Below, one piece after another: positions 26,813 through 36,577 of a DNA stretch of 64,000 nt. A program made the position numbers and the translations under genes. The stretch is from Schlesneria paludicola DSM 18645 (GTDB taxonomy: Bacteria > Planctomycetota > Planctomycetia > Planctomycetales > Planctomycetaceae): assembly GCF_000255655.1 (NCBI RefSeq), contig NZ_JH636435.1, forward strand, positions 1,731,770 to 1,795,769, given 5' to 3'. Every line of letters starts with the position of its first letter. Position 1 is the stretch's first letter. The notes under the pieces are model-generated. The model saw only the letters and a program-made list of their open reading frames with translations, was not told the DNA's origin and ran no database searches.

Positions 26813-27430
26813 CTACGGCGTCGGTGTCGTTCGCGCCACAGTCACAGTGAACCACTTATTCCGCAAAGTCTCGGCCCACTGACGTTCACCGTCGTCCTGG
26901 AAAATCGCAAACGAATCCATTGGAAGTCCAACTGGTGAGCCTGCCTTCAATGCCGGCAACGAAAGATTGACGGAAGAAATCGCTCCCGAACTGGAACCTT
27001 GGGTAAACGCATGGCCCTTCGTTCCTGAACTGACGGAACAGTTCCACGAGCCCTTCTTTGATGAACCATAAATCAAAATCTGCTCATCGTCTTCCGCGTT
27101 TTTTAGTTCCAACCGTAAATGACGAATTCGAACCGGGAACGAAATCTCTCGGATGCCGCGCGCGGTGACGTGATAGGCAACCCAGTTCAGCCCCGCGGGA
27201 AGCATTTCCGAGCGACCACTCGGATCATTCTGAACCCATAGTCGTCCCTGACGAGGATCAACAACGAGAACGGCGTTCGACTTGCGATTCTCCCTCGCGG
27301 CCTCTTGATGCAGTGTCCGCCAATGCCCATGCAAAACCTGAAATCGCCGTGCTTCGACACCGCGATCCGCGGTCGAGTCCGCACCCGCAGTGACCGCCGC
27401 GATTAACAACATGACTGTCAGATTCATCAT
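26813..27430 (-). CDS. Secreted protein, function unknown
   Basis: 205 residues from the double ATG at 27430, with GGGGA upstream; an earlier frame opening to 27523 lacks a ribosome-binding site. A signal peptide of about 18 residues is followed by a protein rich in beta strands (HLRLELKNAEDDEQILIYG, KWFTVTVARTTP). It ends 12 bases before the propeller gene begins, so the two are probably co-expressed and may act together in the periplasm. No family was recognised. Confidence 0.65.
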   Translation of the reverse strand: MMNLTVMLLIAAVTAGADSTADRGVEARRFQVLHGHWRTLHQEAARENRKSNAVLVVDPRQGRLWVQNDPSGRSEMLPAGLNWVAYHVTARGIREISFPVRIRHLRLELKNAEDDEQILIYGSSKKGSWNCSVSSGTKGHAFTQGSSSGAISSVNLSLPALKAGSPVGLPMDSFAIFQDDGERQWAETLRNKWFTVTVARTTPTP

Positions 27431-27529
27431 GATCCCCGATGGCAATTGTTCCTCACGAAGTGAGAATAATGAATTCCATCCGCATCGCAACGCTCCATCA
27501 ACAACATGCGATCCCAATCGCAAGAATAC

Positions 27530-28828
27530 TCAAAACGGCCACGGTAACAAGATTCCGTGATGCTGAAACAAAACGGCTCGACCTGCCGCACCGATGGCTG
27601 GTGTCAAGAACAACGCAAGGACATAGACTCCAAGCAATGAAGTTTGCAGCATCCACATCGGCACGCGGATCAACCACGACGCACGATTCTCGGCACGCAT
27701 GGCTTGGGCGTAGCACCAACCGATCAAAATCTTCGCCGGATAGATCGACGCAATAAACACCGGCGTGAACAACCAGTAAACATCACGAGGCAGCACGGCC
27801 ACTTTGAACAAGTACAACGGCAACGACAGGGCATAGAGCACGATCGTCGCCAATACCATTGCGACAGGTGCTTTACGGTAGCACTCTCGGACGGTTCGTA
27901 GTTCGAACATTGCCCGCCAGCGACCTTGTGCCGCGAAGTGTGCTTGCAGGAAGGGCACCCATGCGAGCACCACGATCAGCATCCCCCCACCAATCAATGT
28001 CATCAACAACTGCCCTGGCTTGGAAGTGTCTCGAAGCGCCGCAAATAACACCGTCGGAATAAACAGCCATGCCAACGCCAGGAAAAAGCCGCGCAGTCCC
28101 AGTGAGAAGTGATGCCGAATTCTCAACGCGGCAATGAATTCGCGCGTGGCCTGAGCAGACTGCCGGGCATAGCCGCCTTGTTGCAATCGTTTCCACAGCC
28201 ACAACGCATTCAACGGAGGCGGCCAGAAAAACAATCCCAGGCGGCCACCTCGCGCAATCGCCAGCAATAGGTGAAGGGCAACCGCTGCCGAGAAGACTCC
28301 AAGCCCAATCTGCCATGCTGCCGCCATGTGGGTATCCGGTGCAATCAGACGCGCGTCACTCGCCGCGTCGGCCACCTGTCGGATCATCCACCACCAGAAC
28401 CAGCACCCGGCCGCAATGCCTCCCAACTTGGGAGCGAGCGCCAGCAGCGGCATCGCGTAGCGGAACTTGCCTGTCCGTGCGACCTGTCCCTGGGCCTCCA
28501 GCAGGTAACCCAGAGCGATGAAGTTCACCAGTGGGATCGCGGCCAAAAACGCCAGGAGCGCAAACAGACTCAACACACCAAAGGCCAGCTCAAATAACCA
28601 GTATGCTGAGCGAAGGGGATGCCAGATCGGATGTGGAAATGGCCGAAGCTGATGAAACGAAAACTCCGAAACTCGTTCCGACGCCACCAAACCCAACGGA
28701 ACCGACGACGGTTCCGTTGAACTGGCCAGGACGGGCCCCTTATCGACTTGATTCGCAGCAATCAACGACATCAACACGAGGCCCCTTAACCTCACTTCAA
28801 GACCATTCCCGATCTCTGTGCCTTCCAT
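27530..28828 (-). CDS. Polytopic membrane protein (DUF4013-like)
   Basis: 432 residues; a Met at residue 20 is an alternative start. A soluble N-terminus of about 75 residues precedes some 8-9 membrane segments arranged in pairs, with HHFSLGLRGFFLALAWLF and FLQAHFAAQGRWRAMFELR as conserved-looking loops. The sequence FRYAMPLLALAPKLGGIA resembles the DUF4013 family of bacterial membrane proteins of unknown role. It is the first gene of the minus-strand run that continues with the secreted protein, the propeller and the SUMF1-like protein, and could anchor an envelope complex made of these. Confidence 0.7.
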   Translation of the reverse strand: MEGTEIGNGLEVRLRGLVLMSLIAANQVDKGPVLASSTEPSSVPLGLVASERVSEFSFHQLRPFPHPIWHPLRSAYWLFELAFGVLSLFALLAFLAAIPLVNFIALGYLLEAQGQVARTGKFRYAMPLLALAPKLGGIAAGCWFWWWMIRQVADAASDARLIAPDTHMAAAWQIGLGVFSAAVALHLLLAIARGGRLGLFFWPPPLNALWLWKRLQQGGYARQSAQATREFIAALRIRHHFSLGLRGFFLALAWLFIPTVLFAALRDTSKPGQLLMTLIGGGMLIVVLAWVPFLQAHFAAQGRWRAMFELRTVRECYRKAPVAMVLATIVLYALSLPLYLFKVAVLPRDVYWLFTPVFIASIYPAKILIGWCYAQAMRAENRASWLIRVPMWMLQTSLLGVYVLALFLTPAIGAAGRAVLFQHHGILLPWPF

Positions 28829-29221
28829 CCACCCAAGGCATGGCCAAACCGGGCGTTGGGTTCAAATGGATCCAGCGAACGAGTCGCAGTGAATACGACA
28901 CCGTCAGCAGCGATCAAGGAAAGTCGTCGCACACACCTTGAAATCTATCCAGGATTGGCTGTTTTGTGGACCAGACCATCGCCAAAGTTTACCCCGAAAG
29001 ACGGAGGTTCGTGACCGCATCCATTCCAAAACAGCGCTGGTTTACACGGGATATTCAATGTAATCTGACATCCTGATGCAATGATGATTGCCGCGAGTGG
29101 AACGACAAACCTGAATTCAGGCATGCCTGAAGTGACCGCAAGCAAGCCAACAAGCCTGCGGACGATGCGTTCCACCCCGATCAGGACAGAGTGGCAGTGT
29201 CACCCGAAGCGAAAGATTCTC
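28829..29221. other. Divergent intergenic region
   Basis: About 390 bases between the membrane-protein gene (-) and the DUF1549 gene (+). An in-frame ATG at 29081 exists but the reading before 29222 has no family character. I see no operator or hairpin of note. Confidence 0.35.
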
Positions 29222-30856
29222 ATGTCACGCCTGCGAAACCTGCTGAACGCACTCGCACCACTGTTGGTGGTTGGTGGCGTCGTGGTTCTCGTGGCGTCGG
29301 CCGCTCGCAGCCCAATTGCGGACAAGTCCCCCAGAAGCTTGACGGCATTCGACGCCGCGGACGATTCGATCGTCTGCAGAGTCGACCGTCTGATCGCAGC
29401 GCGGTGGCGGGAAGCGGGAATTGAACCTGCTTCACGCGCCGACGATCTGACAATCCTGCGACGGCTAACGCTCGTCTTGCATGGAACTGCACCGTCGCTC
29501 GAAGAACTTCGTCTGTTTGAATCGGACCGAGATTCAGACCGTATCGAGCGGTGGACTGAGCGAATTCTGGCGGACCGACGATATGCCGACTATTTCGCGC
29601 GCCGTCTGTCGCGAGTCTTTGTCGGCGCTGACCAAGGGCAGTTTGTGGTGTTTCGTCGAGATCGCTTCTGGACCTGGCTTGGAGACCAGCTTCATTCGGA
29701 TCGTCCATACGACACCCTTGTACGAGACATGATATCTGGACGCGGTCTTTGGACGGACAGGCCGCAGGTCAATTTCGTCGCCGCCGCCGTGACCGACAAT
29801 GTGATTGATCATAACAAGTTGGCAGGTCGGACCGCCCGCGCCTTCCTCGGTCAACGAATCGATTGTGCCCAGTGTCACAACCACCCATTTGCTGATTGGA
29901 AGCAAACTCAGTTTTCAGGATTGGCGGCTTGCTTCGACCGTGTCAGCATTTCTCTGGTCGGTATCGAAGACAACAAGAAAGACCTCGACACGACTGCGGA
30001 TCGTATGACACAGGGGGATGTCACTGTAACGCCAGCCGTTCCCTATCACCCTGAATGGATGCCAGAGCAGGGGACCACGCGTCAGCGACTTGCCGCCTGG
30101 GTGACGCATTCGGACAATCGCCGCTTCGACCGCGCGATCGTCAATCGAGTCTGGGGACTGATGTTTGGCCGGCCGTGGATCGATCCGGTTGACGACATCC
30201 CGAACCCACATGAATCGACTGTCGATACCAATGATTTGCTCGACGTCTTGGCAACCGACTTTCAGACGCACGGTCGCAGTCTGAAGCGTTTGATTACGAA
30301 AATCGCGGCGATGCGCGTGTTCCGTATGTCGTCACAACATCCCGCATTTGAACAGGGTCACCGAGTCGACGATGTCGAACGCGTATGGGCCGCATTTCCG
30401 GTCACCAGGCTGCGTCCCGAGCAAGTGATCGGATCGATGTTGCAAGCGTCGTCGATTAAGACGCTCGACCAAAACTCGCACTGGACCAAACGCGCGGTAC
30501 GATTCTTTAAGGAACTCGACTTTGTGAAAGCGTACGGTGATCTGGGCGAGGACGAATTAACCGAACGCACTGGAACCATCGCGCAGGCGCTGCTGCGAAT
30601 GAACAGTGAGTTCTCGTCCGAGTGGACGAAAGGGACCCTGTTCAGTGCCGCTGGCCGGATCTCGGGAATAGCCACTGATGACGACGCGTGCCTGGATCTC
30701 TGCTTTCTTGTTTGCCTGACGCGTCATCCAACCGATGAAGAGCGTTCACTGTTACGGAAGCAACTGGAAGGTGCCCGTGGTGATCAAAGAACGAAAATTG
30801 TCGAAGATCTGTTCTGGTCGCTCTTCAACAGCCCCGAATTCAGCTGGGAATATTAG
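29222..30856 (+). CDS. DUF1549/DUF1553 protein
   Basis: 544 residues from the ATG at 29222, where a hydrophobic export signal (LLVVGGVVVLVASAA) begins after a basic start. DUF1549 is recognised by LRRLTLVLHGTAPSLEELR and CAQCHNHPFADWKQTQ, the latter with a CxxCH that may bind heme or metal. DUF1553 follows with RFDRAIVNRVWGLMFGRPW and RLRPEQVIGSMLQAS, ending in LFNSPEFSWEY. The protein lacks the N-terminal cytochrome domain of the larger family members. It is followed by a DUF1501 gene, the standard planctomycete cassette. Its cellular function is unknown; co-occurrence suggests an exported complex. Confidence 0.92.
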   Translation: MSRLRNLLNALAPLLVVGGVVVLVASAARSPIADKSPRSLTAFDAADDSIVCRVDRLIAARWREAGIEPASRADDLTILRRLTLVLHGTAPSLEELRLFESDRDSDRIERWTERILADRRYADYFARRLSRVFVGADQGQFVVFRRDRFWTWLGDQLHSDRPYDTLVRDMISGRGLWTDRPQVNFVAAAVTDNVIDHNKLAGRTARAFLGQRIDCAQCHNHPFADWKQTQFSGLAACFDRVSISLVGIEDNKKDLDTTADRMTQGDVTVTPAVPYHPEWMPEQGTTRQRLAAWVTHSDNRRFDRAIVNRVWGLMFGRPWIDPVDDIPNPHESTVDTNDLLDVLATDFQTHGRSLKRLITKIAAMRVFRMSSQHPAFEQGHRVDDVERVWAAFPVTRLRPEQVIGSMLQASSIKTLDQNSHWTKRAVRFFKELDFVKAYGDLGEDELTERTGTIAQALLRMNSEFSSEWTKGTLFSAAGRISGIATDDDACLDLCFLVCLTRHPTDEERSLLRKQLEGARGDQRTKIVEDLFWSLFNSPEFSWEY

Positions 30857-30979
30857 TGGCATATTCGTGCCATACAGAACGGTTCACGAGTATCGCCAGA
30901 GGACTTTAGGGTCTGCTCGAAGCAAGTTCATCACCGTATCAGTTCAGGATTGAAGCTCCATTCGCGTGAGTCGCGCCCT

Positions 30980-32242
30980 ATGATTCGAATGCATTCATCA
31001 CGCCGTGATTTTTTGCGGATCACCGCCGCCGGTGTCGGACTTTCGTTCGCGATTCCAGGGCTCGAACCGCGTGCCGCCGACCGCCGCGGGGACGAACGCG
31101 CAAAATCGTTTCTCACGATCTGGCTAGGTGGCGGTCCAAGCCAATTGGAAACCTGGGACCCGCACCCCAGAACACGAATCGGTGGCGACGTCAAAGCCAT
31201 TTCCACCACGATCCCGGGCTGTCAGATCTCAGATTTTTATCCGCACACTGCCGAACAGTTGCACCATCTGTCGGTGATCCGGTCGCTCGTTTCGAAAGAA
31301 GGAGATCACGAACGGGCTTCGTACATGCTGCATACCGGTTATCGCCCGGAACCAACGCTGGTCCATCCCAGCATTGGAGCGATCGCAACGCACGAGCGGC
31401 CTGAGGAGACGGTCGAAATTCCGCAATTTGTGTCGCTCGGCGATGCGACATTCCCGCCTCGCGGCGGCTTCCTCGGAAACCGCTTTGACGCCTATCGAAT
31501 CTTGAATCCCGGAGAACGCGGCCAGAATCTTGTGTCGCTTGTGGACCAGGATCGACAGACGCGTCGGCTGGAGAACCTCAGCATCCTCTCTCGGACGTTT
31601 GCCCGCGGAAGACAGATCAAAGCCGAGCAAACACTGCATCAACACACAATCGATGCGGCGCGACGCATGATGACGTCGGACCAATTGAAGGCGTTTTCCG
31701 TCGAGCACGAACCAAAGCCCCTTCGCGATGCTTACGGCGACAACGCGTTTGGCAGAGGTTGCCTTGTGGCCCGAAGACTGCTGGAAACCGGCGTTCGTTC
31801 GATCGAAGTCTCACTCGAGGGGTTCGACACGCATACCAGAAACCACGAGGGACAGGCCGCACGTGCGAGAACCCTCGACCCGGCCTTGTCGACACTGCTC
31901 AAGGATCTTGCCGATCGAGATCTGCTGCAATCCACCGTGGTCCTTGTCACGGGCGAATTCGGCCGCACACCAAACATGAATCCACTCGAAGGACGTGACC
32001 ATTGGCCAAACGGATTTTCGTGCTTGCTCGGCGGCGGTGGACTGGTCAGTGGATTGGTCATCGGTTCGACCGATCCCGAAGGCACCGCACAGCGCCCGGA
32101 CGATCCCATCGAGGTCGCCGACCTTTACGCAACGGTGCTCCACCGGCTCGGCATCGAGTATGCGAAAGAGATCGTCACTCCCATCGGCCGCCCCATGAAA
32201 TTCTGTTCCGGCAAGCCGATCGAGCGCCTTTCGCGGTCGTAG
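30980..32242 (+). CDS. DUF1501 protein, Tat-exported, paired with DUF1549
   Basis: 420 residues from the ATG at 30980; a TTG at 30950 is a weaker alternative. The signal HSSRRDFLRITAAGVG is twin-arginine. Family blocks: FLTIWLGGGPSQLETWDPH, DTHTRNHEG and TGEFGRTPNMNPLEGRDHWP. Of the four DUF1501 proteins in the window, this is the only one in the standard pair with a DUF1549/DUF1553 gene, 123 bases upstream. A short hairpin after the stop may end the transcript. Confidence 0.93.
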   Translation: MIRMHSSRRDFLRITAAGVGLSFAIPGLEPRAADRRGDERAKSFLTIWLGGGPSQLETWDPHPRTRIGGDVKAISTTIPGCQISDFYPHTAEQLHHLSVIRSLVSKEGDHERASYMLHTGYRPEPTLVHPSIGAIATHERPEETVEIPQFVSLGDATFPPRGGFLGNRFDAYRILNPGERGQNLVSLVDQDRQTRRLENLSILSRTFARGRQIKAEQTLHQHTIDAARRMMTSDQLKAFSVEHEPKPLRDAYGDNAFGRGCLVARRLLETGVRSIEVSLEGFDTHTRNHEGQAARARTLDPALSTLLKDLADRDLLQSTVVLVTGEFGRTPNMNPLEGRDHWPNGFSCLLGGGGLVSGLVIGSTDPEGTAQRPDDPIEVADLYATVLHRLGIEYAKEIVTPIGRPMKFCSGKPIERLSRS

Positions 32243-32306
32243 TGGCCATCAAATCTGAATGACATCTGGATGAACTTGGGACAAGTCAGCCTCCAAGTGT
32301 TGGTCA

Positions 32307-32328
32307 CCAACCAGTCAGGACTGATTGG
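32307..32328 (+). terminator. Candidate hairpin terminator
   Basis: CCAACCAGTC and GACTGATTGG form a 10-bp stem with one mismatch and a 2-base turn, about 65 bases after the DUF1501 stop. There is no proper T run, so the call is weak. Confidence 0.3.
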
Positions 32329-32456
32329 CTGTGTTCCTCGATCCGATTGATCGGTGGATTTGGCCCAGTGAGAGGACTACAACTGTTATCTCATTTTCTC
32401 GACGATCGCGGTGTGCAAGAATGATCTCCTTCATTGTTTAGAGAGATGGTGATTTC

Positions 32457-33629
32457 ATGAACGCCAGTTCCACTTCCACAACCGCCGCAACTCCGACTCT
32501 GCGGCGAAGAAATTTGATTTTCAAAATCGCCTTGGCGACGGTACTCGTCATTCTATTGATTCCCCTGGTACTCAAGGGACTCGCGGATTATTCCCCCGTC
32601 ATCGAGGTGAAAGACCGCGTGAATTCACTGGGAGGACGAGCCCATATGGCCGTGGCCGCACCAGCAGTTCTGCAATCGATTGTCGGAAAAGATTGGGACG
32701 GTTGGGATCAATTCTATGGCGGGGTCGAAGTCGATCAGATCACCCTCGATCAATCTCCAATTGGGGATGACGATTTGGCTGTGCTCAAACAAACCCCACA
32801 GCTCGTCGGACTATCACTTCGCGCCACGAAGATCACCGACGCAGGTCTCAAATACTTGTCCAGCGTCCCTCGTCTTCAAAAGTTGGACCTGAGCAGGACA
32901 AAGATCTCAGATGCTGGCCTGGAACATCTGCAAACTCTCGTGAACCTGTGTGAGCTAACTATCGCCGAGACAAGTGTTACCGACGCAGGGACCGCCAAGC
33001 TGGCAGGATTGAAGAATCTGCGTGTCCTGAATGTCTCCAAAACAAATGTGACAGATACATCACTCAAGGTGATCTCTGAAATCCCCAATCTGAACACACT
33101 TATTCTGGACGGATGCAACCTTACCGACGTCGGACTTGCCTCGTTAAAGGACTGTCAATCGCTGACGTTCCTGTCGCTCGACGGAATTCCGCTTACAGGA
33201 AGTTTTCTGAAAGAATTGAAGGGGATTCCGCTTGAGTACCTCACTCTTGCGAATTCCAAATGCGATGGAACCACGTTTAAAGATGTGGGAACACTGAAAA
33301 ACCTGAAGATGCTCAGTCTGGAAAATTGCCCGGTCGAAGACGCCAGTATTGCATCTATTGCCGCGATCGCCAGCTTGGAAACGTTGTCCCTCGACAATAC
33401 GAAGATTACCGAACAGGCCATCGTCGAGCTCAAAGACATGCCTTCGCTGGTGTCTCTGTCGATTAATTCAACCCCAATTTCCGCCGAAGAATTGCGGCAG
33501 TTGAAAGCGACACCCAACTTAAAACTAGTCAAGGCCCACAATACCAAGGTGACCCGCGGAGACGTCGACGCTTTGGCAGCAGAGATCAAGTCTTTTGCCG
33601 TCAGCATTGCCTCGCTCGGTGGCGGCTGA
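32457..33629 (+). CDS. Leucine-rich-repeat protein, membrane-anchored
   Basis: 390 residues. A basic start (TLRRRNLIFK) leads into one membrane segment at about 22-42; the rest should lie outside the cytoplasm. From residue about 95, repeats of roughly 24 residues follow the pattern L.SLRATKITDAGLKYL, LQKLDLSRTKISDAGLEHL, LRVLNVSKTNVTDTSLKVI and LNTLILDGCNLTDVGLASL. This is the T-D-A-G-L type common in planctomycetes. About ten repeats are visible, the later ones less regular. LRR arrays bind proteins; the partner is unknown. The GAGAGATGG before the ATG is a reasonable ribosome-binding site. Confidence 0.88.
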   Translation: MNASSTSTTAATPTLRRRNLIFKIALATVLVILLIPLVLKGLADYSPVIEVKDRVNSLGGRAHMAVAAPAVLQSIVGKDWDGWDQFYGGVEVDQITLDQSPIGDDDLAVLKQTPQLVGLSLRATKITDAGLKYLSSVPRLQKLDLSRTKISDAGLEHLQTLVNLCELTIAETSVTDAGTAKLAGLKNLRVLNVSKTNVTDTSLKVISEIPNLNTLILDGCNLTDVGLASLKDCQSLTFLSLDGIPLTGSFLKELKGIPLEYLTLANSKCDGTTFKDVGTLKNLKMLSLENCPVEDASIASIAAIASLETLSLDNTKITEQAIVELKDMPSLVSLSINSTPISAEELRQLKATPNLKLVKAHNTKVTRGDVDALAAEIKSFAVSIASLGGG

Positions 33630-33691
33630 TTTCAGCCCGTTCGAGCGCACTTTCATACCCAAAAACTGAGGGCGGTCGGGATTGGAGGCTT

Positions 33692-33795
33692 AGCAGCCTG
33701 TTGAAGTAAGGGGGACAGGCACCTTGACGTTCACGATGTCATGGCATTTTTTAATCCAGCCCAAGCCAGTCCCCGTTACCGCAACAGGCTGTTAG
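33692..33795 (+). repeat. Dispersed intergenic repeat, copy B
   Basis: The best-preserved copy. The left arm AGCAGCCTGTTGAAGTAAG and the right arm TTACCGCAACAGGCTGTTAG are near reverse complements. Inside the arms lie GGGGGACAGGCACCTTGACG and, on the other side, CCAGTCCCC. The centre reads TTCACGATGTCATGGCA followed by a T run. It lies 62 bases after the LRR stop codon. I use this orientation as the reference (+). Confidence 0.85.
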
Positions 33796-33918
33796 CCGCT
33801 TCTCCGGGATGGGGCTTGGTATCACTTCGCTCGTCCAGCCCCTTCACCCAACCCACATCTTCGTCATGGCAAAGCACGAGGGCGGTCGAGCATCCACTCG
33901 AGACGTCGACCGGACCTG

Positions 33919-34446
33919 TTACTTCTTCTTCTGTTGTTTTCCAGACGGAGTTGCGTAGGGATGGCTTGGCTTCTGCTTAAGTTCGCGCGTATCGATTTCA
34001 ATGGTGGGAACTTCTACAGGTTGTCCATCGACCACCGTGACTTGAAACCGGGAATCCGTGTTGAGTGGTGAGTTAAAGTTGTTGAGGAATTTGTCCGGGC
34101 CATACATGACCCCGGGCGCCGGCCGCAACCACTCCATTGAGATCACATAGTCTCCAGGCACAGCCCCATCACCTTCGCGGTAGGAACTGAATCGATATTT
34201 TCCACCTTCACCAATCAGGCAATTGGCAACGAGTTCCCCTGGCTTGACCTCGGCTCCCTTCACATAGAGCTTCATTTCGATTTGTCCCTTAGGGGCGGGA
34301 TCTCCATCGATCATGACCGTCCCTCCAACGCTGGTCGTTTTAGGAGTTACCGGCGCTTTTGGGCCTTTCTCGGAACAGGAAGCCAGCAGGAACGGAACCA
34401 AAAGCAACAGCCGGGAGATTTTCGAATGAAGCATTTCATTGTCCAA
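33919..34446 (-). CDS. Lipoprotein with carboxypeptidase-regulatory-like domain
   Basis: 175 residues; a Met at residue 5 could be the start. The signal peptide ends in LLASC with Cys24 as lipid site. SVGGTVMIDGDPAPKGQIEMKL followed by a strand-rich region and GDYVISMEW is the pattern of the small beta-sandwich lipoproteins that accompany DUF1559 genes in planctomycetes. The tail is lysine-rich (SGKQQKKK). It is bracketed by repeat copies B on one side and F and C on the other. Confidence 0.8.
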   Translation of the reverse strand: MDNEMLHSKISRLLLLVPFLLASCSEKGPKAPVTPKTTSVGGTVMIDGDPAPKGQIEMKLYVKGAEVKPGELVANCLIGEGGKYRFSSYREGDGAVPGDYVISMEWLRPAPGVMYGPDKFLNNFNSPLNTDSRFQVTVVDGQPVEVPTIEIDTRELKQKPSHPYATPSGKQQKKK

Positions 34447-34472
34447 CTGGGAAGCGATAACGGATGTGAGAA

Positions 34473-34566
34473 ACCTGTTGAAATATCATCGACCTGCACC
34501 GCACAGTAACGTCACGACATCGTGAACATCAACGTACCAGTCCTCCATATTTCTTCAGTCTGGGAG
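34473..34566 (-). repeat. Dispersed intergenic repeat, copy F (strongly diverged)
   Basis: It starts ACCTGTTGAAAT and continues with CACGACATCGTGAACATCAA, CCAGTCCTCC and TTCTTCAGTCTGG. These align in order with copies C and E but many bases have changed, so it is an old copy. It contains the perfect palindrome TCACGACATCGTGA. Confidence 0.5.
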
Positions 34567-34674
34567 TTCGCGAAGGCACTTAGAATTACCCGCTAGACCC
34601 TGAACGAGTTTCGGACATTCTCCTGTGATTTCTGCCACTCCATAACTCGTTCGAGCGACCTCACGCCGCTGCCT

Positions 34675-34778
34675 TAACAGACTGTTGAAGTTACGGGGAC
34701 TGGTTCCGACCAGATTAAAAAACGGCATGACATCGTGAATGCCGAGGTGCCTGTCCCCCCTTACTTCAGCTGGCTGTC
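34675..34778 (-). repeat. Dispersed intergenic repeat, copy C
   Basis: It opens CAGACTGTTGAAGTTACGG, continues GGACTGGTTCC and GGCATGACATCGTGAATGCC, then GAGGTGCCTGTCCCCCC and ends TTCAGCTGGCTG. It is the reverse complement of copy B with about a fifth of the bases changed. Confidence 0.8.
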
Positions 34779-34882
34779 AAGCGAGGCGACGTTGCTGGCA
34801 GGCCTTATCGCACACAACAAAGGACCACAAAGCCGCAGACGCAATGTCGATCTTCAGCAATGAAGCCATTCAAGCATTCGAT

Positions 34883-34929
34883 AAAAAGAGGCCTGCTGAC
34901 TGTCGCTCCAAGCGACAACCAGAGGCCTC
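34883..34929 (-). terminator. Rho-independent terminator of the DUF1559 gene
   Basis: Read on the minus strand, GAGGCCT pairs with AGGCCTC around an inner perfect stem TGTCGCT/AGCGACA with a 3-base loop, and is followed by TTTTTAT. It lies about 185 bases behind the DUF1559 stop. Confidence 0.85.
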
Positions 34930-35113
34930 GTCATTTCTCGAAATTCGCGGAATCTCAGATCATCTTCGACAGCGATGATCTCAATTGAATTCCAGACGCT
35001 CGTCGCATGACCACTCTGTCGTGATAGGTTCGTGCGCATCGCCAGCAGGCTCATTCACCTGCTGGCAACGAGTTCAGCAACATGTCGATACAGATCTGCA
35101 GCATCACGAGGCT

Positions 35114-36130
35114 TTACAGCTCTCCAACGACCAGACCACCAGCGAAGGAAATCAGACGACCGATTGTCACGTTGCTGGTGTTTTCATTCAGTCCGCGACA
35201 CGAGCCATCCGCCATCAGGACCGTGACCATGCCCGAGTGGAAACTATAGAATCCGCGTGTCTGCTCGTTCGTGCAGTTGATCGCGCAGAGCCCATTCGAT
35301 CCCGTTCCATCAAACAGAGACCCACGAAGGTAGTGGGCACCGATGTAGGGATCATTCCAAGTGCCACCAGTTGTCTGTTGACCACTCACCAACTTCCCTT
35401 TTCGCCAGACTTGCGGGGCTCCGGCCCGTTCGATGACCATCGAGGTATTCGAAGTGCCATCGACGATGTGTTTCAGCCCGACACTTTGCTCATCAGAAAG
35501 TACACCACGATTGGCGGTTTCTCCGCACAATGTCGCAATCGGGTCCCAAACTGAACTACTGGCGGAGTAGTCGTTGGCGCCCCCTTTGAGATTCACGCCT
35601 GCTCCCGCGAGCGCTGGGTTCAGAGCGGCACCAAAATCCACGACAACGGTCGACGCCGCCCGAGGAGTGCTGGGACAGATAAAGGCCGGAATCGCGACAT
35701 TGGTCGCAGTCTGATTCGTCCCCCCGACGGTGTTGTAAGGGGCAGGGACACCAGGAATGCTAATCGGGCCAATAATCGCCAGCGAGAAATTGATCTGGTT
35801 GTAGACATTTCCCTGGTCGAGATAAGGAAGCAGGCCTTCGGTCCAGACATGGAGATTGGGATCATCAATCGGTGAGTTCTGGGGATTTCCAAAGAACGGA
35901 TTGTTTGGCCCTTGGGCGTAACCAATGCCGTTCGGAAACAGATTGTAGGCATCATGATAATTGTGAAGTGCCAAGCCCAACTGCTTCAAGTTATTGCGGC
36001 ACTGGGTACGACGGGCTGCTTCACGAGCCTGCTGAACGGCAGGCAACAGGAGCGCGATCAGGACCGCGATAATTGCAATCACGACCAACAGTTCAATCAG
36101 GGTAAAACCTCGGCGACTTCGTCTCATCAT
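35114..36130 (-). CDS. DUF1559 protein with pseudopilin N-terminus
   Basis: 338 residues from the first of two adjacent ATGs (36130 and 36127), preceded by a strong GGAGGAGAG site; the frame extends further upstream without another good site. The N-terminus [20 protein letters not shown] is a prepilin-peptidase signal, followed by [20 protein letters not shown], the family hallmark. The C-terminus has [18 protein letters not shown] (the H-X9-DG block). It is a paralogue of the gene at 2723 but not a recent copy. The matching lipoprotein gene lies downstream on the same strand. Confidence 0.93.
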   Translation of the reverse strand: MMRRSRRGFTLIELLVVIAIIAVLIALLLPAVQQAREAARRTQCRNNLKQLGLALHNYHDAYNLFPNGIGYAQGPNNPFFGNPQNSPIDDPNLHVWTEGLLPYLDQGNVYNQINFSLAIIGPISIPGVPAPYNTVGGTNQTATNVAIPAFICPSTPRAASTVVVDFGAALNPALAGAGVNLKGGANDYSASSSVWDPIATLCGETANRGVLSDEQSVGLKHIVDGTSNTSMVIERAGAPQVWRKGKLVSGQQTTGGTWNDPYIGAHYLRGSLFDGTGSNGLCAINCTNEQTRGFYSFHSGMVTVLMADGSCRGLNENTSNVTIGRLISFAGGLVVGEL

Positions 36131-36577
36131 TCTCTCCTCCAGGATCAAAAAGGAAACAGAAAAGATCGACTTTCCGTCAGAAATAGAGCCCGCACCCAAC
36201 CTAAAGCATGCCCGTATCAGCCAAGTACACGCACCGATTTTCGTTTCTCGCGTCGATCAGTCCGCTTCCAGAACGCGAAAGCATCCAGACATCGCAGCAC
36301 CCTGCAATTTGCCATTGTGTGGCCAAACAGACCAACTGGTAATCAACGAGAATTGATGCGTGAAGAATCTAGCATCGTAACAAGCCCCACAAATGTCAAC
36401 TACATCTCTGAAGCCACTGACAGAGATGTTGCCAAATATGCTAATAGTGGACAATTGAAACTCAGGCGCGATTTGCAAAATCGCACTCAATATGGGTTGG
36501 TTCTGCAAGAGAAGCCGATTCTCCGCAGGCCGCGACAAGGCGATTCGGTAACAACTCACCGGCCAGAGAGGTGGGTG
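36131..36577. other. Intergenic region upstream of the DUF1559 gene
   Basis: About 450 bases, AT-richer than its surroundings, between the end of the SDR gene and the DUF1559 start (both minus strand). It should contain the DUF1559 promoter; no clear box stands out. Short open frames in it look random. Confidence 0.35.

Larger units (their letters stand above)
34447..35113. other. Intergenic region with two repeat copies and a terminator
   Basis: About 670 bases between the lipoprotein gene and the end of the second DUF1559 gene, both on the minus strand. It holds repeat copies F and C and the terminator of the DUF1559 gene. No coding sequence is supported. Confidence 0.6.

Noticed and set aside
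29405-29440. tRNA-like 3' end (GGGAATTGAACCTGC)
   Set aside because: It lies inside the DUF1549 coding sequence and no acceptor stem or anticodon arm can be formed.
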